A stretch of DNA of 64,000 bases from Cydia pomonella. Taxonomy: Eukaryota; Arthropoda; Insecta; Lepidoptera; Tortricidae. The stretch covers positions 20,932,725 to 20,996,724 of the forward strand of contig NC_084706.1 of assembly GCF_033807575.1 (NCBI RefSeq). Direction: 5' to 3'. The first letter of the stretch is position 1. Each line of letters starts with the position of its first letter. Positions 20,563-31,989 of the stretch are shown here, piece by piece. The notes under the pieces were generated by a model. The model was not told where the DNA came from. It saw nothing but the letters and a program-made list of their open reading frames with translations, and did no database searches. The position numbers and the translations under genes were made by a program.

Positions 20563-21030
20563 CTGATATATTAATCAAATTTAAACTGTTAAAACTTTGC
20601 CTCATATAACATAAAAAAGTGTAATGCAATTATCAAGACAACTCTTAATTAATCAGCCGTTCGACACGTGCTGGTTATATTATGTCAGAAATCATTTCCC
20701 AGAAATTATGGACCACTAAAAACCCGAAATGGCATCCTCGATATCGTGACTTAACCATGAGCAATACTTACTTAAAATAGAACTCACATAACAACCGACA
20801 TTGATCAAGTTATATAATGAGGTTAAAAAAAACACAGATTAAGAGCTCCACAGACCTTGCCACAAATCACATGTGATTTTAGACACCCGACTAAGTTGGT
20901 GCACCGAATTCATATGATCGATCAAATACTACAATGTATTGCAAATCGAATGTTGGTGAGTCTAATTGAGCCATTATAATGGTTCCAACTGGAATCCTAG
21001 AAAAGTATACATGTCTCTAGGGACATGTCC
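20563..21030. other. Intergenic, no gene recognised
   Basis: AT-rich sequence with no exon or named repeat. Confidence 0.4.
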
Positions 21031-21088
21031 GGATTCCGCTGTATAACATAGATTAGGTAGACCTAATCTATGTTATACAGTGGAATCC
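21031..21088. repeat. Near-perfect hairpin, 28-bp arms, 2-base loop
   Basis: The left arm GGATTCCGCTGTATAACATA continues to GATTAGGT at 21058. The right arm, 21061-21088, is its inverse with a single mismatch, and only AG separates them. Either a MITE reduced to its ends or a fold-back duplication. The tiny loop argues against a microRNA precursor. Confidence 0.85.
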
Positions 21089-21876
21089 GTTTATTTATGA
21101 CTCTGCTCCGTAGAAAAAATCTTAACAGATGTTTTGTGTTTTAAAACTGTGTCAGTATAATGGCTTTTACAAATGTTAATTTTTAACCAAGGTTACTTAG
21201 TCGTAACAAGGCGACATTTTAAAATTATCGATCTGGACACTTTATATCATTTATGCGAGCAATTTTTTCCAAAATTATCGGAGGCAGCCGAGGAACTAAG
21301 TTTGATGACGATAACTTGTTGATGACTGCTGTCAAGGAGTTTTCAAGCCCTAGGAAAAAAAAAATTGACGGAATAAAAAACAATAATAACGGCACAAAGA
21401 ATGTATAGAAAAAAATGTTTTTTTTTAAGTAAAAAAATCTTGTGTTTTTGATGCTATTTCCAGGAACTTTTTGATTCACCCTCGTATATTGTAAAAAATA
21501 TCGACCCAGATAGATAGATAGAGATCTGTCCTTACAGCCTGTGTAGTACTCTGTTACACTAAACGTCGAATGTTACGAGTACATAGAACTTTTGTTAGAA
21601 GCGGAGTTTCACACTATAGAATCACTAAATTCTAAATAAGCTATATGTCTATTATGTCTGTACGTTCCTCCATTCTCGCGCAATTCATAATATCTATTGC
21701 ATTGAATTCAACAACAAACAGCGTAGCAGGTCGAAGTAGGTCAGACATAGTAGCCGATGTTAACATGTCTTTGACAAATTCCGATCATTGAAAGTGAATG
21801 ATGCAATGAGAATGACTCAAAAGTCATCGTACCGACATCAGCTACCGGTGGGCAGGTATGTTTGATGAAATATATA

Positions 21877-21940
21877 TCGTGTCATTCACGAAGACGCGTG
21901 CCTTGATTCGTAATGTAATGTTATTACACGAACTAGATTT
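21877..21940. mobile_element. Partial MITE, TGTCATTCACGAAGACGC family
   Basis: TCGTGTCATTCACGAAGACG followed by CGTGCCTTGATTCGT matches the left end of the elements at 19330 and 49371, but the right end is different (ATTACACGAACTAGATT). Confidence 0.6.
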
Positions 21941-23046
21941 TCGCAAACTTTATTAACATAATGTGATGTAGCTGTTTTAATTATTTATTCTAAACAACAT
22001 AATATTGTACAGAAACAGTAGATTAAAATAAAGCTGACTACAAACAAAAATGTTAATACTGGATTATTATATATGAATACAGAAAAAAAATGAAAATACC
22101 CCACAAACTATTAGCCCCGTCAAAAATAACTTTTAAGCCCCGAACTGAACGGAATGGCAAAGGATAATTGAACTTGAACAAACGGCTAAGAAGAATAAGT
22201 TGTTAAAAATTATTTACAATTTATTCAATGAAAGGGAGCAGAATGTGAACACTCGTGATTCGATTAGGTACTAGAACTTTTTGCTTGGTACGGACTAAAA
22301 ATCAGCACTTAATAGACAAAAAAAAAACATAGCTCTATTATTGCAGGAACGTATTCGTATTCGTATTCGTATTCGCGGGCTGGGTTTCCGCAACTCGACG
22401 TCGCAATTCGCGCCTATTTTGCGTGTTGCAGGAACGTATAGGTACATATGCAAATAAGATTAATTAATTTGTTGATGTTTCCCTCGTTTGTCTACAAACT
22501 GACCTCGGTCAATTATTACCTACTTTTAAATCTTAATCAGAGTCCAAGTTATACTGACGGATTTCCTCATTACACCTCAATTATAACGGATTCTGCTGAT
22601 ATCACTGTATTGCGTAAAAATAGACATGGCCGCGCGGCATGGGAAACCCTGAGGTCAAAGACGACGAAATGATCTTTGAGATTTGTTTCATAGATTATAC
22701 AGTAATCGTCGAATACCTTAAAAACTTATCTAATGAGGCCAATACAGATTTTATGGGGGCATAAAGTTGTTTGATCAAAATTATGAATGGTAAGTTTCCC
22801 CCTGATAAAAAGGGAAAGATAGGTTTCATCATTTTATTTTCAGCCTAAGATGATTTCTATACTTTGAAATTAAAATAAGATTATAATTTCCTCCACTAAT
22901 ATTAAAATTTAAGAACCGTTCTTTTGTAAATCATTAATTTATTTCAATTTGGAATTCTTATTTAAAATACCTATGGCTTATTCTCTATACAAACTTAGTC
23001 CCCGCTTTCCTTTCTGGAAATATTTTTACATAATTTGATGTATATT
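21941..23046. other. Intergenic, no gene recognised
   Basis: AT-rich. It holds a short (GTATTC)n run near 22349-22375 and an open frame at 22448-22672 that shows no domain or splice support. Confidence 0.4.
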
Positions 23047-23206
23047 AACCATAGCTATGCCCTTACCTTTGACGTTTTTCGACTCTTTTATTATTATAAA
23101 AATTAAGAGCGAAAACCAAATATCATACAATATTTTAAATGCCTCTAACTCCTATAAAAATAAAAAAAAAACGAAAAAAATCAAACGTAAGGGCATAGCT
23201 GTGGTT
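23047..23206. mobile_element. Small inverted-repeat element (MITE)
   Basis: AACCATAGCTATGCCCTTAC at the left is mirrored by GTAAGGGCATAGCTGTGGTT at the right. About 160 bases, with an AT-rich middle and a poly-A stretch. Confidence 0.7.
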
Positions 23207-23540
23207 GTTATACACCAAATTGTAACAAATTATTTTCAGTAATGTTAATATCCAGGAGGAAAATGCGAAAAGGCGATTTTGCCCGGGTCCTCCAGTTTCG
23301 TCTTAATGTAGCTATCGGTAGAACCAGTTCTGTTATTCTAGAATATTAAGTGCCGAGATCGCGATTCAATCCGTCTGAACTCAAGACGGGGACTACCCCA
23401 CATCTAAATGGACTGGATGGGCTACCAAATACCTTTTAGAAATTCAAATTTTATGTTTATGCTATTTTAATGCATACATAATTGCAATGAAACTCGTTAA
23501 AGGGAAAAGTCCCGATAAACTTTGCCCCACCACGACCAGA

Positions 23541-23812
23541 CGACCAGTTTGGCCTAGTGGATAGTGACCCTGCCTACGAAGCCGATGGTTCCGGGTTCAA
23601 ATCCTGGTAAGGGCATTTATTCGTGTGATGAGCATGGATATTTGTTCCTGAGTCATGGGTGTTTTCTATGTATTTAAGTATATATAAATATTTATATATT
23701 ATATATATCGTTGCCTTAATACCCTCAACACAAGCCTTATTGAACTTACTGTGGGACTTAGTCAATTTGTGTAATAATGTTCTATAATATTTATTTATTT
23801 ATTTATAGGTCC
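23541..23812 (+). mobile_element. tRNA-headed SINE
   Basis: The head has an A box (TGGCCTAGTGG) and a B box (GGTTCAAATCC) at tRNA-like spacing around 23550-23605, so internal RNA polymerase III transcription is expected. It is followed by a tRNA-unrelated body and a tail ending GTCAATTTGTGTAATAATG, TATAATATTTATTTATTTAT. It cannot fold as a complete tRNA, so it is not a tRNA gene. It spread by borrowing LINE machinery. Confidence 0.85.
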
Positions 23813-23920
23813 CAGTAGTTCGGTATTTCTGGTAAATGCTGGAAATTGTGCATCCTTTTCTTTAAATAATAAACTTCAAATTATCTGGCAGAGAAGGAAA
23901 TAAGTGAACTATTGTAATAA

Positions 23921-23942
23921 AGAGAGAGAGAGAGAGAGAGAG
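23921..23942. repeat. (GA)n microsatellite
   Basis: About eleven GA repeats followed by TTATTTATTTGTG. Confidence 0.85.
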
Positions 23943-24711
23943 ATTATTTATTTGTGAAAACACAGGTACAATGATCGATCTTACATAGGTTTCGTAGTCT
24001 CACCATGATCTGCCAAAAGTGGCGTACAAATACTAAGTATACTAAACCACATAACTAGCCTCAACTGCATTTAGCTGGTGTTAAGAGATCATAAATATCA
24101 GAATTACCTATTATGTTGTTATGCGAACTGTAGTGAATTGGCTAAGCTTACTGTTGAATTTTCAATATGTGTAATAGTACTTTACATTACAATAGAGGCC
24201 GGGAAACGAAGGGTTGCAGGCCAAATAGATATAGGCAGCCGAGAGTAGGGAGGTCGGTAGGGATTCGCAGCAGGCAACCACGTTTTCCTAGCTGAGATTT
24301 GTATAGTGCTTTTCTCAAACTTGCAATGAATTAAAAAAAAATGTAGTCGAATTGTTTTATTCGTAGGTTTACATCTGCTAAAAAGAAATTACGAAACTAC
24401 TACTATTTTAATGCCAAGGCGTGTCATAATTAGAAGTTTAAAAACAAAAGATGGGTGCCTTACAGGCCTAGTTGTGTAAGGCTGTATGAAATCCCTTTAC
24501 ATCATCTTCACTCATCGCACCGGATACGTAGTACTTCCGTCCTAATTTGAAGTAAATTCAACATTTCATTGCAAGTTTGAGAAAAGTTATATTATTCGAG
24601 AAATAAAACAAATATTATGGCATATTATAAATTTTATTGTAAATAACTGTGATGATATATTAAATTAAATTACGTCATACAAGATTATGGCATTTGATTA
24701 CTACAGGTAGA
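23943..24711. other. Intergenic, no gene recognised
   Basis: No exon, SINE head or inverted repeat clear enough to call. Confidence 0.4.
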
Positions 24712-24842
24712 ACGAGATAAGTCTGCAGCGATTTGGATAGCCAAGACAGTGCAAGTGTTATTTTAAACGTCAAACTTCTATGAAATTATGACGTATAAAT
24801 AACACTTGCATAATCTAAGCTATTAAAATCGCTGCAAAATTA
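24712..24842. mobile_element. MITE with GAT-AAG-TCTGCAGCGATTT ends
   Basis: GATAAGTCTGCAGCGATTTG at the left is mirrored by AAATCGCTGCAAAATTATCT at the right. Inside, CAAGTGTTATTT and AAATAACACTTG form a second inverted pair. About 130 bases. Confidence 0.75.
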
Positions 24843-25390
24843 TCTTGGTCTAATTCTATCACAAATTAAATTATACTAGGTATTTGCCAAACGAAGTTAG
24901 AATGAATAGAAGCTATTTTCTGATTTTTTACTTTTGTGCAAAGATCATTACAATTTCTAAAAGTGCGTCGATAGAATAAAATCACGAAGATAGGTATAAA
25001 ACGTATCGAGCAAAAGTCAAGAAATCAGGTTTAAAATCGATTTACTAGAGAAATTCCTCAAAATTGGTAATTAAAATTTTGTGATCTAAAAAAGCTCTAT
25101 GATTTTTCAAAAACACTGCTGTCTAAACCTACTGCATCTTATTGTCCGAGAGATCTAAGTTCACACATTTGACAGTTGTCTATTGAAGTTTGTAGTGATG
25201 AGGCTAAGAGGTATCGTACGTTAAATCTAGCGATTATAAACGAATTAGTCGAATCGATTTTACAGACGATTTTTGCATGCTTGTATTGTTTCGTTTGTGT
25301 TAATAATTAACGTTTTTTTCACATCGTAATTTATTTTATTGGCATTTTGTTTTTGTTTTAAATGTAGCGTTATATATTTTTTAGTGTTAC

Positions 25391-25534
25391 ATGGGATGGA
25401 ACGGCAGAGGAAAACCTAGGAAACAGTGGATGGATTGTGTGAGAGATGACATGAAACGAACGCGAGGGAATGATGAGATGACGGGTGACAGAAAGATATG
25501 GAAGGAAAAGACATGCTGCGCCGACCCCAAATGA
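25391..25534 (+). pseudogene. C-terminal remnant of an RTE-type LINE reverse transcriptase
   Basis: 47 open codons ending in TGA. The frame reads GRGKPRKQWMDCVRDDMK, then DEMTGDRKIWKEKTCCADPK, the usual last segment of RTE-clade LINE polyproteins. Everything upstream is absent, as expected for a 5'-truncated insertion. The tail GATAAGGGCAAGCGAATGATG also occurs near 33280. Confidence 0.8.
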
Positions 25535-26548
25535 ATGGGATAAGGGCAAGCGAATGATGTAGCGTTATATATTAATCGAAACGACAGACTCGACCACAAC
25601 ACTGTTTAAAAAAAAGACGTATTAGGTAACTGTTTGCGTGATAAATTATTATCGTAAAATATTCAATAACAAAGATCTAAAAAAGTTAAACGTATGTTAG
25701 ATTATATTTCATAAAAGCGAAATATTGTTTTTAAGTACTTGACAAACTAATAGTACGAGTATTATGGTTTTTTTTTAAATAATTTTTCATGGGTCATACA
25801 CATACATAGCGTTTACATTCAACGAGCGTTTCCAACTTTCCATGTGTCAAATATGTGAACACTGTGAACTTAGATCTCTCGAACAGTAAGTTAAACGTGA
25901 TGTGTAATGTGTAGGTACTGGGTCAGTGACGAGCACGGGGACGTCCACCTTATGGCTCGGTAAGAAATTGGTTGCTACGCTGCTATCAGTACCTACCTGT
26001 GTCATTATAATTGTATAATTTAAATGAGTGTTTAATTTTAATGAAGGTGTATCAAGAGAAGATTCGAGTTCAGTCTGACAAGTTCAAACTATTTGGTGGA
26101 CGGTGACTTTTAGATTACTATTTTAGACAAAACATTGACCATCGAGAATAAATTTTCCTTAATGACTCGTGAAGTAAATATTTTATTTTTTATCATAAAG
26201 TAAATACAATCATTTGTTACTAAAGCATAAGTATTTAACATATTCAGTCGAAAGGTGTCCATATTTTTTTGTGGTAATGACCTACTGACTCAGAAAATAA
26301 ATAAAAATAAAAGAGCAGGTATAAAATATTCTAGTAAGTATTATATAATCAAAAGTATAATATAGAAAAATGTAACTAAAATTATAGTTAGGCCTATGAT
26401 ACTTGCGGCATTAAATTTATACGCTGGATTACTATTGACAAAAAAAGTTAAATTGTAGTCCAATCCAAATTAATGCTTTAAATTTTGGTCATTCATAATC
26501 ATCATTCAAAAGTCCAATCTACCAGCAAATGTGAGAAATAACTCAAAA
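25535..26548. other. Intergenic, no gene recognised
   Basis: AT-rich sequence without a supported exon. Nothing assignable beyond short A/T runs. Confidence 0.4.
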
Positions 26549-26550
26549 TA

Positions 26551-27858
26551 CGAGGGTCATGCCAAAAGAAATTAGATACTCAAAAGTTACCGACTTTATT
26601 CTTTATTACAGCTATCTATTTTTTCGAAGTAGTCACCGTGAACACGTATACACTTTTCCATCCGTCTAAACCACTTAGAAAATACCGATGACCACTCTTC
26701 TTTAGATACCTCAGAAATTTCATAATTATACGCAGCCAGGGCATCTTCTTTGTTCTCAAATCGCCTTCCTTTTAATTTTTCTTTAATTTTGGGAAATAAG
26801 TAAAAATCGCAAGGGGCTAGGTCGGGGGAATATGGCGGGTGGGGCAAGATAGTCACGTTTTTTGAGCTGAAATAGTCAAGTGTTCTAGCAGAAGTGTGAG
26901 GGGCAGCGTTGTCATGGTGCCAGAGCAGGTGCTGAGTTCCCGATTTCGGCCGCTTGTCACACCAAGCTGACAGTACTCTGGGGGCACAAACTGTCACATA
27001 CCATTCAGAGTTGACTGTCCTTTGATCTTCTAGCACTATCGTAGCAATATGTCCCGTCTTGCAGAAAAATGAGGCAATCATTTGTTTTTGTGTACTTCGG
27101 GTTCGGCGACATTTTGTTGGCGTCGGCTCATCTTCAAAACACCATACTGTGGACTGCCGCTTTGTTTCGGGGTCGTAGTTATATAGCCATGTTTCGTCAC
27201 CTGTAAGTATATCATATACATTTTTTTTCTCGCCAGCGTCGAATTTATCTATCATAAATTTGCACCAATCTACGCGGCGGTCTTTTTGCAAATCGGTGAG
27301 TTTGTGCGGCACCCATCTTGAACAACGCTTATGAAGGGCCAGATGATAATGAATTATAGTTTGCAATGCTGCTGATCCAATACCCAGCTCACGCTCGAGC
27401 TCTGCATATGTAATTCGTCGGTTCGCACGAACATTTTTTTCCACAGCCTGTACGTTTTCTTGAGTGACTGCGGTTGGCGGCCGTCCGGTCTTCGCCTCAT
27501 CTTCAAAGGTCTCTCGTCCCCTTTTAAATTCAGCAAACCAATTAAAAACAGTTGCACGTGAACAAGCAGACTCGCCAAAAGTTGAAACTAAAAGTTCAAA
27601 ACACTCTTGAGGTTTTAAACCTTTTTTAAAATCATAATAAATCATAACACGAAAATCACGTCGAGTGAGCTCCATTGTTGCGAAAATTTCCCTCCAAAAT
27701 TACCCAGAAAAAAAATAATTAAAAAAGGAATCCTAACATTTTCCGAGTGTTCCATATTTGAATTTATTAGCAAATAACCTACCTTTACAATGGTGTATAA
27801 CTGGCCAGTATCGATCAAATGACCATAGAGTATCTAACTTCTTTTGGCATGACCCTCG
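26551..27858 (-). mobile_element. Mariner transposon, apparently complete
   Basis: 1308 bases between TA dinucleotides (26549-26550 and 27859-27860). The terminal inverted repeats are about 31 bases, starting CGAGGGTCATGCCAAAAG, with one mismatch between ends. It contains a single uninterrupted transposase gene on the minus strand. Length, TA target and repeat size are all as expected for an autonomous mariner. Confidence 0.95.
26596..27675 (-). CDS. Mariner transposase, apparently intact
   Basis: 359 codons; mariner transposases are usually about 345-360. N-terminal paired helix-turn-helix region: MELTRRDFRVMIYYDFKKGL, then ATVFNWFAEFKRGR and the GRPP linker near 65. WVPHKLT is at 121-127. 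The cut-and-paste catalytic triad is Asp160 (TGDETW), Asp255 (HHDNAAPH) and Asp290 (YSPDLAPCD). The 34 residues between the last two give the DD34D hallmark of mariner. It binds the terminal repeats in the nucleus and moves the element into TA sites. No stop, frameshift or missing key residue is seen, so activity is possible but unproven. Confidence 0.95.
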   Translation of the reverse strand: MELTRRDFRVMIYYDFKKGLKPQECFELLVSTFGESACSRATVFNWFAEFKRGRETFEDEAKTGRPPTAVTQENVQAVEKNVRANRRITYAELERELGIGSAALQTIIHYHLALHKRCSRWVPHKLTDLQKDRRVDWCKFMIDKFDAGEKKNVYDILTGDETWLYNYDPETKRQSTVWCFEDEPTPTKCRRTRSTQKQMIASFFCKTGHIATIVLEDQRTVNSEWYVTVCAPRVLSAWCDKRPKSGTQHLLWHHDNAAPHTSARTLDYFSSKNVTILPHPPYSPDLAPCDFYLFPKIKEKLKGRRFENKEDALAAYNYEISEVSKEEWSSVFSKWFRRMEKCIRVHGDYFEKIDSCNKE

Positions 27859-27928
27859 TATGCTTCATATTACTTTGCACTCTAGAGGATAAGCAGTAAC
27901 CTTGCTCACTAATTTCATATATAAAATG

Positions 27929-28065
27929 TACAATCGCAATCAGATATATCAGAACGGCCAAAGTGCTCACATATATCTGAACACGCCTCTATTGTTAAGG
28001 CGCTAGAGTGCGTGTTCAGATATTTCTGAGCACCTCGGCCGCTCCGATATATCTGATGCCGACTA
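27929..28065. mobile_element. MITE, CAGATATATC family
   Basis: CAATCAGATATATCAGAACG at the left mirrors CGCTCCGATATATCTGATGC at the right, with CTGAACACGC and GCGTGTTCAG as an inner inverted pair. A second member lies at 49988-50128. Confidence 0.75.
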
Positions 28066-29403
28066 CATGTTACAATACGGATTCCTTTCTTTCGCATAAT
28101 TATCGAAAGTCATAATGTAATGATAGTCATATTATCATTAGTCATAACTCTGAATCCGTTAACTTTTCAGGAATTTCCTTAGGTTATCCTATAGATAGGT
28201 TAGGTTATGTTAGGTTTGTTTTATGGCAATACGCGTTTCTGAGATAAACCAAATTATGGCTAACGAAAATGCGGACAAACAATACATTATGACTTAAAAC
28301 TTTATGGGAAACAATAGAGACCGGTTACAATATGTAAGTATATTTTCTCAATCATCCGACCTAAATGCCATGAATAATCATGGAGGCTAATTCGAACTTA
28401 GGTACATTTTGATCTCGCGCCGACCTACGAACAAGTAGGAGAATGTACGCGCGACTGAGGACAAAATAACATAATTTTGATACCATAATAAGTACGAATA
28501 GGCTTTATGATTGCGTACGGTGATCATTATCCGCTTCCGAGTAATTTCCAACTGCAAGTTGTGTCTAGTTCAGTTTATCCTCCTTTCATTGCACGTCACT
28601 AAATACCGGTTCTCACTCTCAGACCTTCTCTTAAGGTGACGTGGACAAAGGTCGAAATGTCTTGGATTCGATTTTATCGAGTAAACTTTATCTAATCGTG
28701 TAACTAATTATAATTACCTGTTTAGTTTAGGAATACATACAATAACACCCCAAAAAGAAGGGGGAAAGGGTTGGCTCCCCAAATCTGTGCTATATTTCTG
28801 CCTGCTCTTAAGAACTAGGGCAAGTTATATATCATTTTCGTATAATTTAGGGACGAGGAATTCATTTTTGAATTATGTACATACCTTTTCATTTTTTTAT
28901 ACTATGTTGGTGGCAAACAAGTATACGGCCTTCCTGATGGTAAACAGTCTCCTTTGCGATTTCTGCAAAAAAAATGTTTTTTTTTTTTACAAAAAAAAAA
29001 ATACATTTTTTGTGTCAATTTTGGCCTTTACAATCACAGTGTAGCCTTTCTATTTGATGCTGACTGTAGACGATGTATAAAACTAGCTCAATTCGAAAAT
29101 TAGATAACCTTAACTTAATTCCAAATGACGTCACTCGATCCGGATCGAGACCGTTCGGAATGAAGGAAACGAGTAACATGCCAAAAGCTAGTAGGTCATT
29201 GGCACCGTCGTAGCTGAGTTACGCAATGATTGTAACGTGTACATTGAGAAGCGATGACACATGACGATTGCTCAATGATCTGACATCGAAGATTTTGTAG
29301 CAAAACATCTGTGGAACTGGTAGTTCACCAAAACAGCGACCTCGCGCGCAACATACAACACATGCCATGCAAAATGCATGTATGTGTTGAAGTTTACTCG
29401 AAG
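28066..29403. other. Intergenic, no gene recognised
   Basis: Mostly unassigned. About 28896-28955 is a fragment of the dispersed repeat with GGTGGCAAACAAGTATACGG, also at 32009, 35085-35190 (minus) and 52160. Confidence 0.45.
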
Positions 29404-29496
29404 GTCCCACTTTGTCGCATATCATAAAGACGAGGTTTGCCTGCATGTTATACGAATAACCTGTCAAAGCTTCTTTATGGCAAGCGACAAAGTGGA
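29404..29496. mobile_element. Short inverted-repeat element, TCCCACTTTGTCGC ends
   Basis: TCCCACTTTGTCGCATATCA at the left mirrors TTCTTTATGGCAAGCGACAA and AGTGGA at the right. Related to the ends inside the larger element at 51532-52022. Confidence 0.65.
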
Positions 29497-29520
29497 ACTT
29501 TTTGCTTGGAAACAACACAG

Positions 29521-29590
29521 TTCGTGTCATCTACGACCTTTGATAACATGAATTTACGAGTCTAGGCACGCGTCTTCGTGAATGACACGA
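29521..29590. mobile_element. Partial MITE, TGTCATTCACGAAGACGC family
   Basis: TTCGTGTCATCTACGAC at the left and CACGCGTCTTCGTGAATGAC at the right form the family's inverted ends with a shortened middle. Confidence 0.6.
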
Positions 29591-29778
29591 TCTATACATA
29601 TATTTAAATCGCTTAAAATGTTGACTAAGAGCCAGTTACACCAATCACAATTAGCGGACTGATCAACGGCACTCAGCACAAAACCATGAAAATTCCCATA
29701 CTTACAGTAAAACTTAGCGAACCATTGACATATATCAAAGGACGAGCCTTACGGGCACTAAGAATAGTCCTAGTTAAG

Positions 29779-29922
29779 TGGTGTCACTCTTGAATTCGAG
29801 CCAATCGTGCAGCCCAAGGCAACTAGTTGCGGCCAATTGCGCGCGCGGTGCGAACTCATCAACCAATCGCGTTGTGGAGTTCGACTGCGCGATTAGCTTG
29901 AATTCCTGTGCGAGACACCGCT
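29779..29922. mobile_element. Palindromic MITE, GGTGTC ends
   Basis: GTGGTGTCACTCTTGAATTC and GAGCCAATCG are mirrored by CGATTAGCTTGAATTCCTGT and GCGAGACACCGC. It is more GC-rich than its surroundings and produces a spurious 101-codon open frame. Confidence 0.7.
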
Positions 29923-30112
29923 ATACTGGCCCTATTCTTATTGCCCTTATATCCTTAGATATATGTCAATGTAGCGAATGCTTTAACGCTGACAGACGGT
30001 CTCGTGCAATGAAACTGACAGTAAGACCACTAGCGCTAGCCATAGGTATATGGAGGCCGATACAAACTTACATTGTGACATGAAAATGATACGCACGCGA
30101 GGCAGAAGCACG

Positions 30113-30346
30113 TACAGTCAGCATCAAAAGTAGCGGATCAAACAAGGTTTCAAAAGTATCTACCATTCTGCAACAGCTCAACAAAATGTGGTGGTTCTCT
30201 ATGTAGAACAATTAAGACGTTAAAAGATATACTTTTGATAGTAAATTTTAGAGATTTTTCAATATTTGGAAAAGTTATCCGGAATATCAGATACTTTTAG
30301 CGCGTTGTTTCATCCGCTACTATAAATACCGCTACTACGACTGACA
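30113..30346. mobile_element. MITE, TACAGTCAGCATCAAAAG family, diverged copy
   Basis: TACAGTCAGCATCAAAAGTA begins it, and ATCCGCTAC...GACTGACAT ends it. The best-preserved member is at 39999-40220. Confidence 0.7.
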
Positions 30347-30423
30347 TAATTTTTATGTCACAATTTAAGTAAGAATTGGCCTCTAGGTCAAACTTAGTAT
30401 TAGTAAGTAGGTCTTACTGGCGG

Positions 30424-30783
30424 AATTTCAGGGTAGGTATACAATATAAGTAACACTTGCAAGCTTAGGAAATCTTGCAACCAAGGAAGGCGAATAGGCC
30501 TCTATGCCAGTTATTTAGAAGAAATCCTTGAAGCTTGTAAAACCTGACAAAGCGCACGTAGCTTTCAACTACAGTTTTAAATGAACATGCGTGACCGAAT
30601 TTCAGGGTGGATACGAGTACACAACATAAGTAATTTGCAAGCTTAGAACATCTTGCATGTCTTGCAACCTAGCAAGACGAATAGGCCTCTATGCCAGTTA
30701 TTTAGAAAATTTTCCTTGAAGCTTTTCAAACACCTGCCAAAGCTCACGTAGCACCCACAGCTTTCTATGAACATACGTGACCA
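30424..30783 (+). repeat. Diverged tandem duplication, about 175-185 bases per unit
   Basis: The unit AATTTCAGGGT...AAGTAA...TTGCAAGCTTAG...GGCCTCTATGCCAGTTATTT occurs at about 30424-30597 and again at 30598-30783, with scattered differences and small indels. No coding frame is conserved between the copies. Confidence 0.75.
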
Positions 30784-31409
30784 GCCATGAGTTCTCCTGG
30801 ACGGTGAATGTGGGCCATGACGATTAAGCCTTTTGCGGAATGTTGAATGTGGACCTTACTGGTAAGATGTGATAATTACATTATTGCAACTAGTGGGTTA
30901 ATAAAAATCGTGAAACAAAAACTGAATAAATACTTTCAATGATAACTACAGCGAACATGATCAATCCAGTAGTTTTTGAGTTATTGCAAAAAATCTTCTC
31001 GTTTTAGTAAAGCGCTCTTACAAAGCGCTGCAAAGGTACTCCCTTGTGCTTGTAATGTACGTGATACTTACTAATAGCCCCCGTTTGGTCTATTTTGACA
31101 GATTGGTATGTACGAAACCCTACACTGAGCATGGCCCGACATGCATTTGGCCGATTTTATTAAAAACGTTATTTATTAAAAAGACTTGTCAATATTGTTT
31201 ACCTTTTTTCTAATACCAAAAAAAAACGAACTATAATGCAGGTACCTATATGTCTGGATCTTGACCAAACTGAGAATCAAAATTTCAAATTGTAGTGAGT
31301 AGGTATCATTAGGAAGATCTAAAATTGTACATTCCAAAACATCGAGACACGCGGCAGCGTGTCCAGCCAAAAATATTTATGGAGGAAAATGTGCAAAATG
31401 TGGAAAATG
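30784..31409. other. Intergenic, no gene recognised
   Basis: Contains near 31105-31145 a short piece (CCCTACACTGAGCATGGCCC) also found near 34935 and 37628, a dispersed-repeat fragment. Otherwise unassigned. Confidence 0.4.
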
Positions 31410-31800
31410 GGCAAAGGCCTCCCCCCTCTTCTTCCACTCATCCCGGTTTTGAGCTACGACCGGCCGGTATTTTTTTTTATTGACAATAAACATTTGTAAT
31501 TTAACCAACTTTACGTGTGTTTATTACACTTGAAATTTCTATAAGATTACATTAAAGACACCTTTTTTCAAATAAAAGATCAATTTTTGAAATCAGTTCA
31601 CATGATAGAGAATTATCCTCGAAAAACAAACATACGTGCATTACGTCGCGCAAATTAGTTAGACAATTTGCCGATAGATGGCGCTGTACACAATTATACT
31701 TAGTATAGATACTTCTGTTCAAAAGTCTTTCGCCTTTATTTCAAAGTTTGTACGGAACCCTCTGTGTGCGAGTAAAACGAACTCGCACTTGTCCGGTTGA
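31410..31800 (-). repeat. Dispersed repeat fragments
   Basis: 31410-31470 carries GGGCAAAGGCCTCCCCCCTC, a LINE-tail-like segment I recall as common in Lepidoptera. 31738-31798 is the inverse of the AAACCGG...AAGTGCGAGTT start of the repeat at 20147. Confidence 0.5.
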
Positions 31801-31989
31801 GTTTCTGAGAAGGACCAGAAATTTTGTTTTCCTGTTTCGTCAGTAGGTAGGTTCAGGTATTAAATTTCACCTTGAGGTCAATGCGAGCTTACAATTCCGA
31901 CATCAAAATGTTACCTATCATTAGCCCATGCGTCCCGCTCGCGCCAATACGTGTACCAACAAGTACGAGCGAAATGCACGCGCACATGA

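Noticed and set aside
23545..23620. Possible tRNA gene
   Set aside because: A and B boxes are present, but the acceptor stem does not pair and a SINE body and AT tail follow, so it is a SINE head.
29219..30083. Open frames of 103 and 101 codons around 29.2-30.1 kb
   Set aside because: Both overlap palindromic MITEs and lack domains or splice context.
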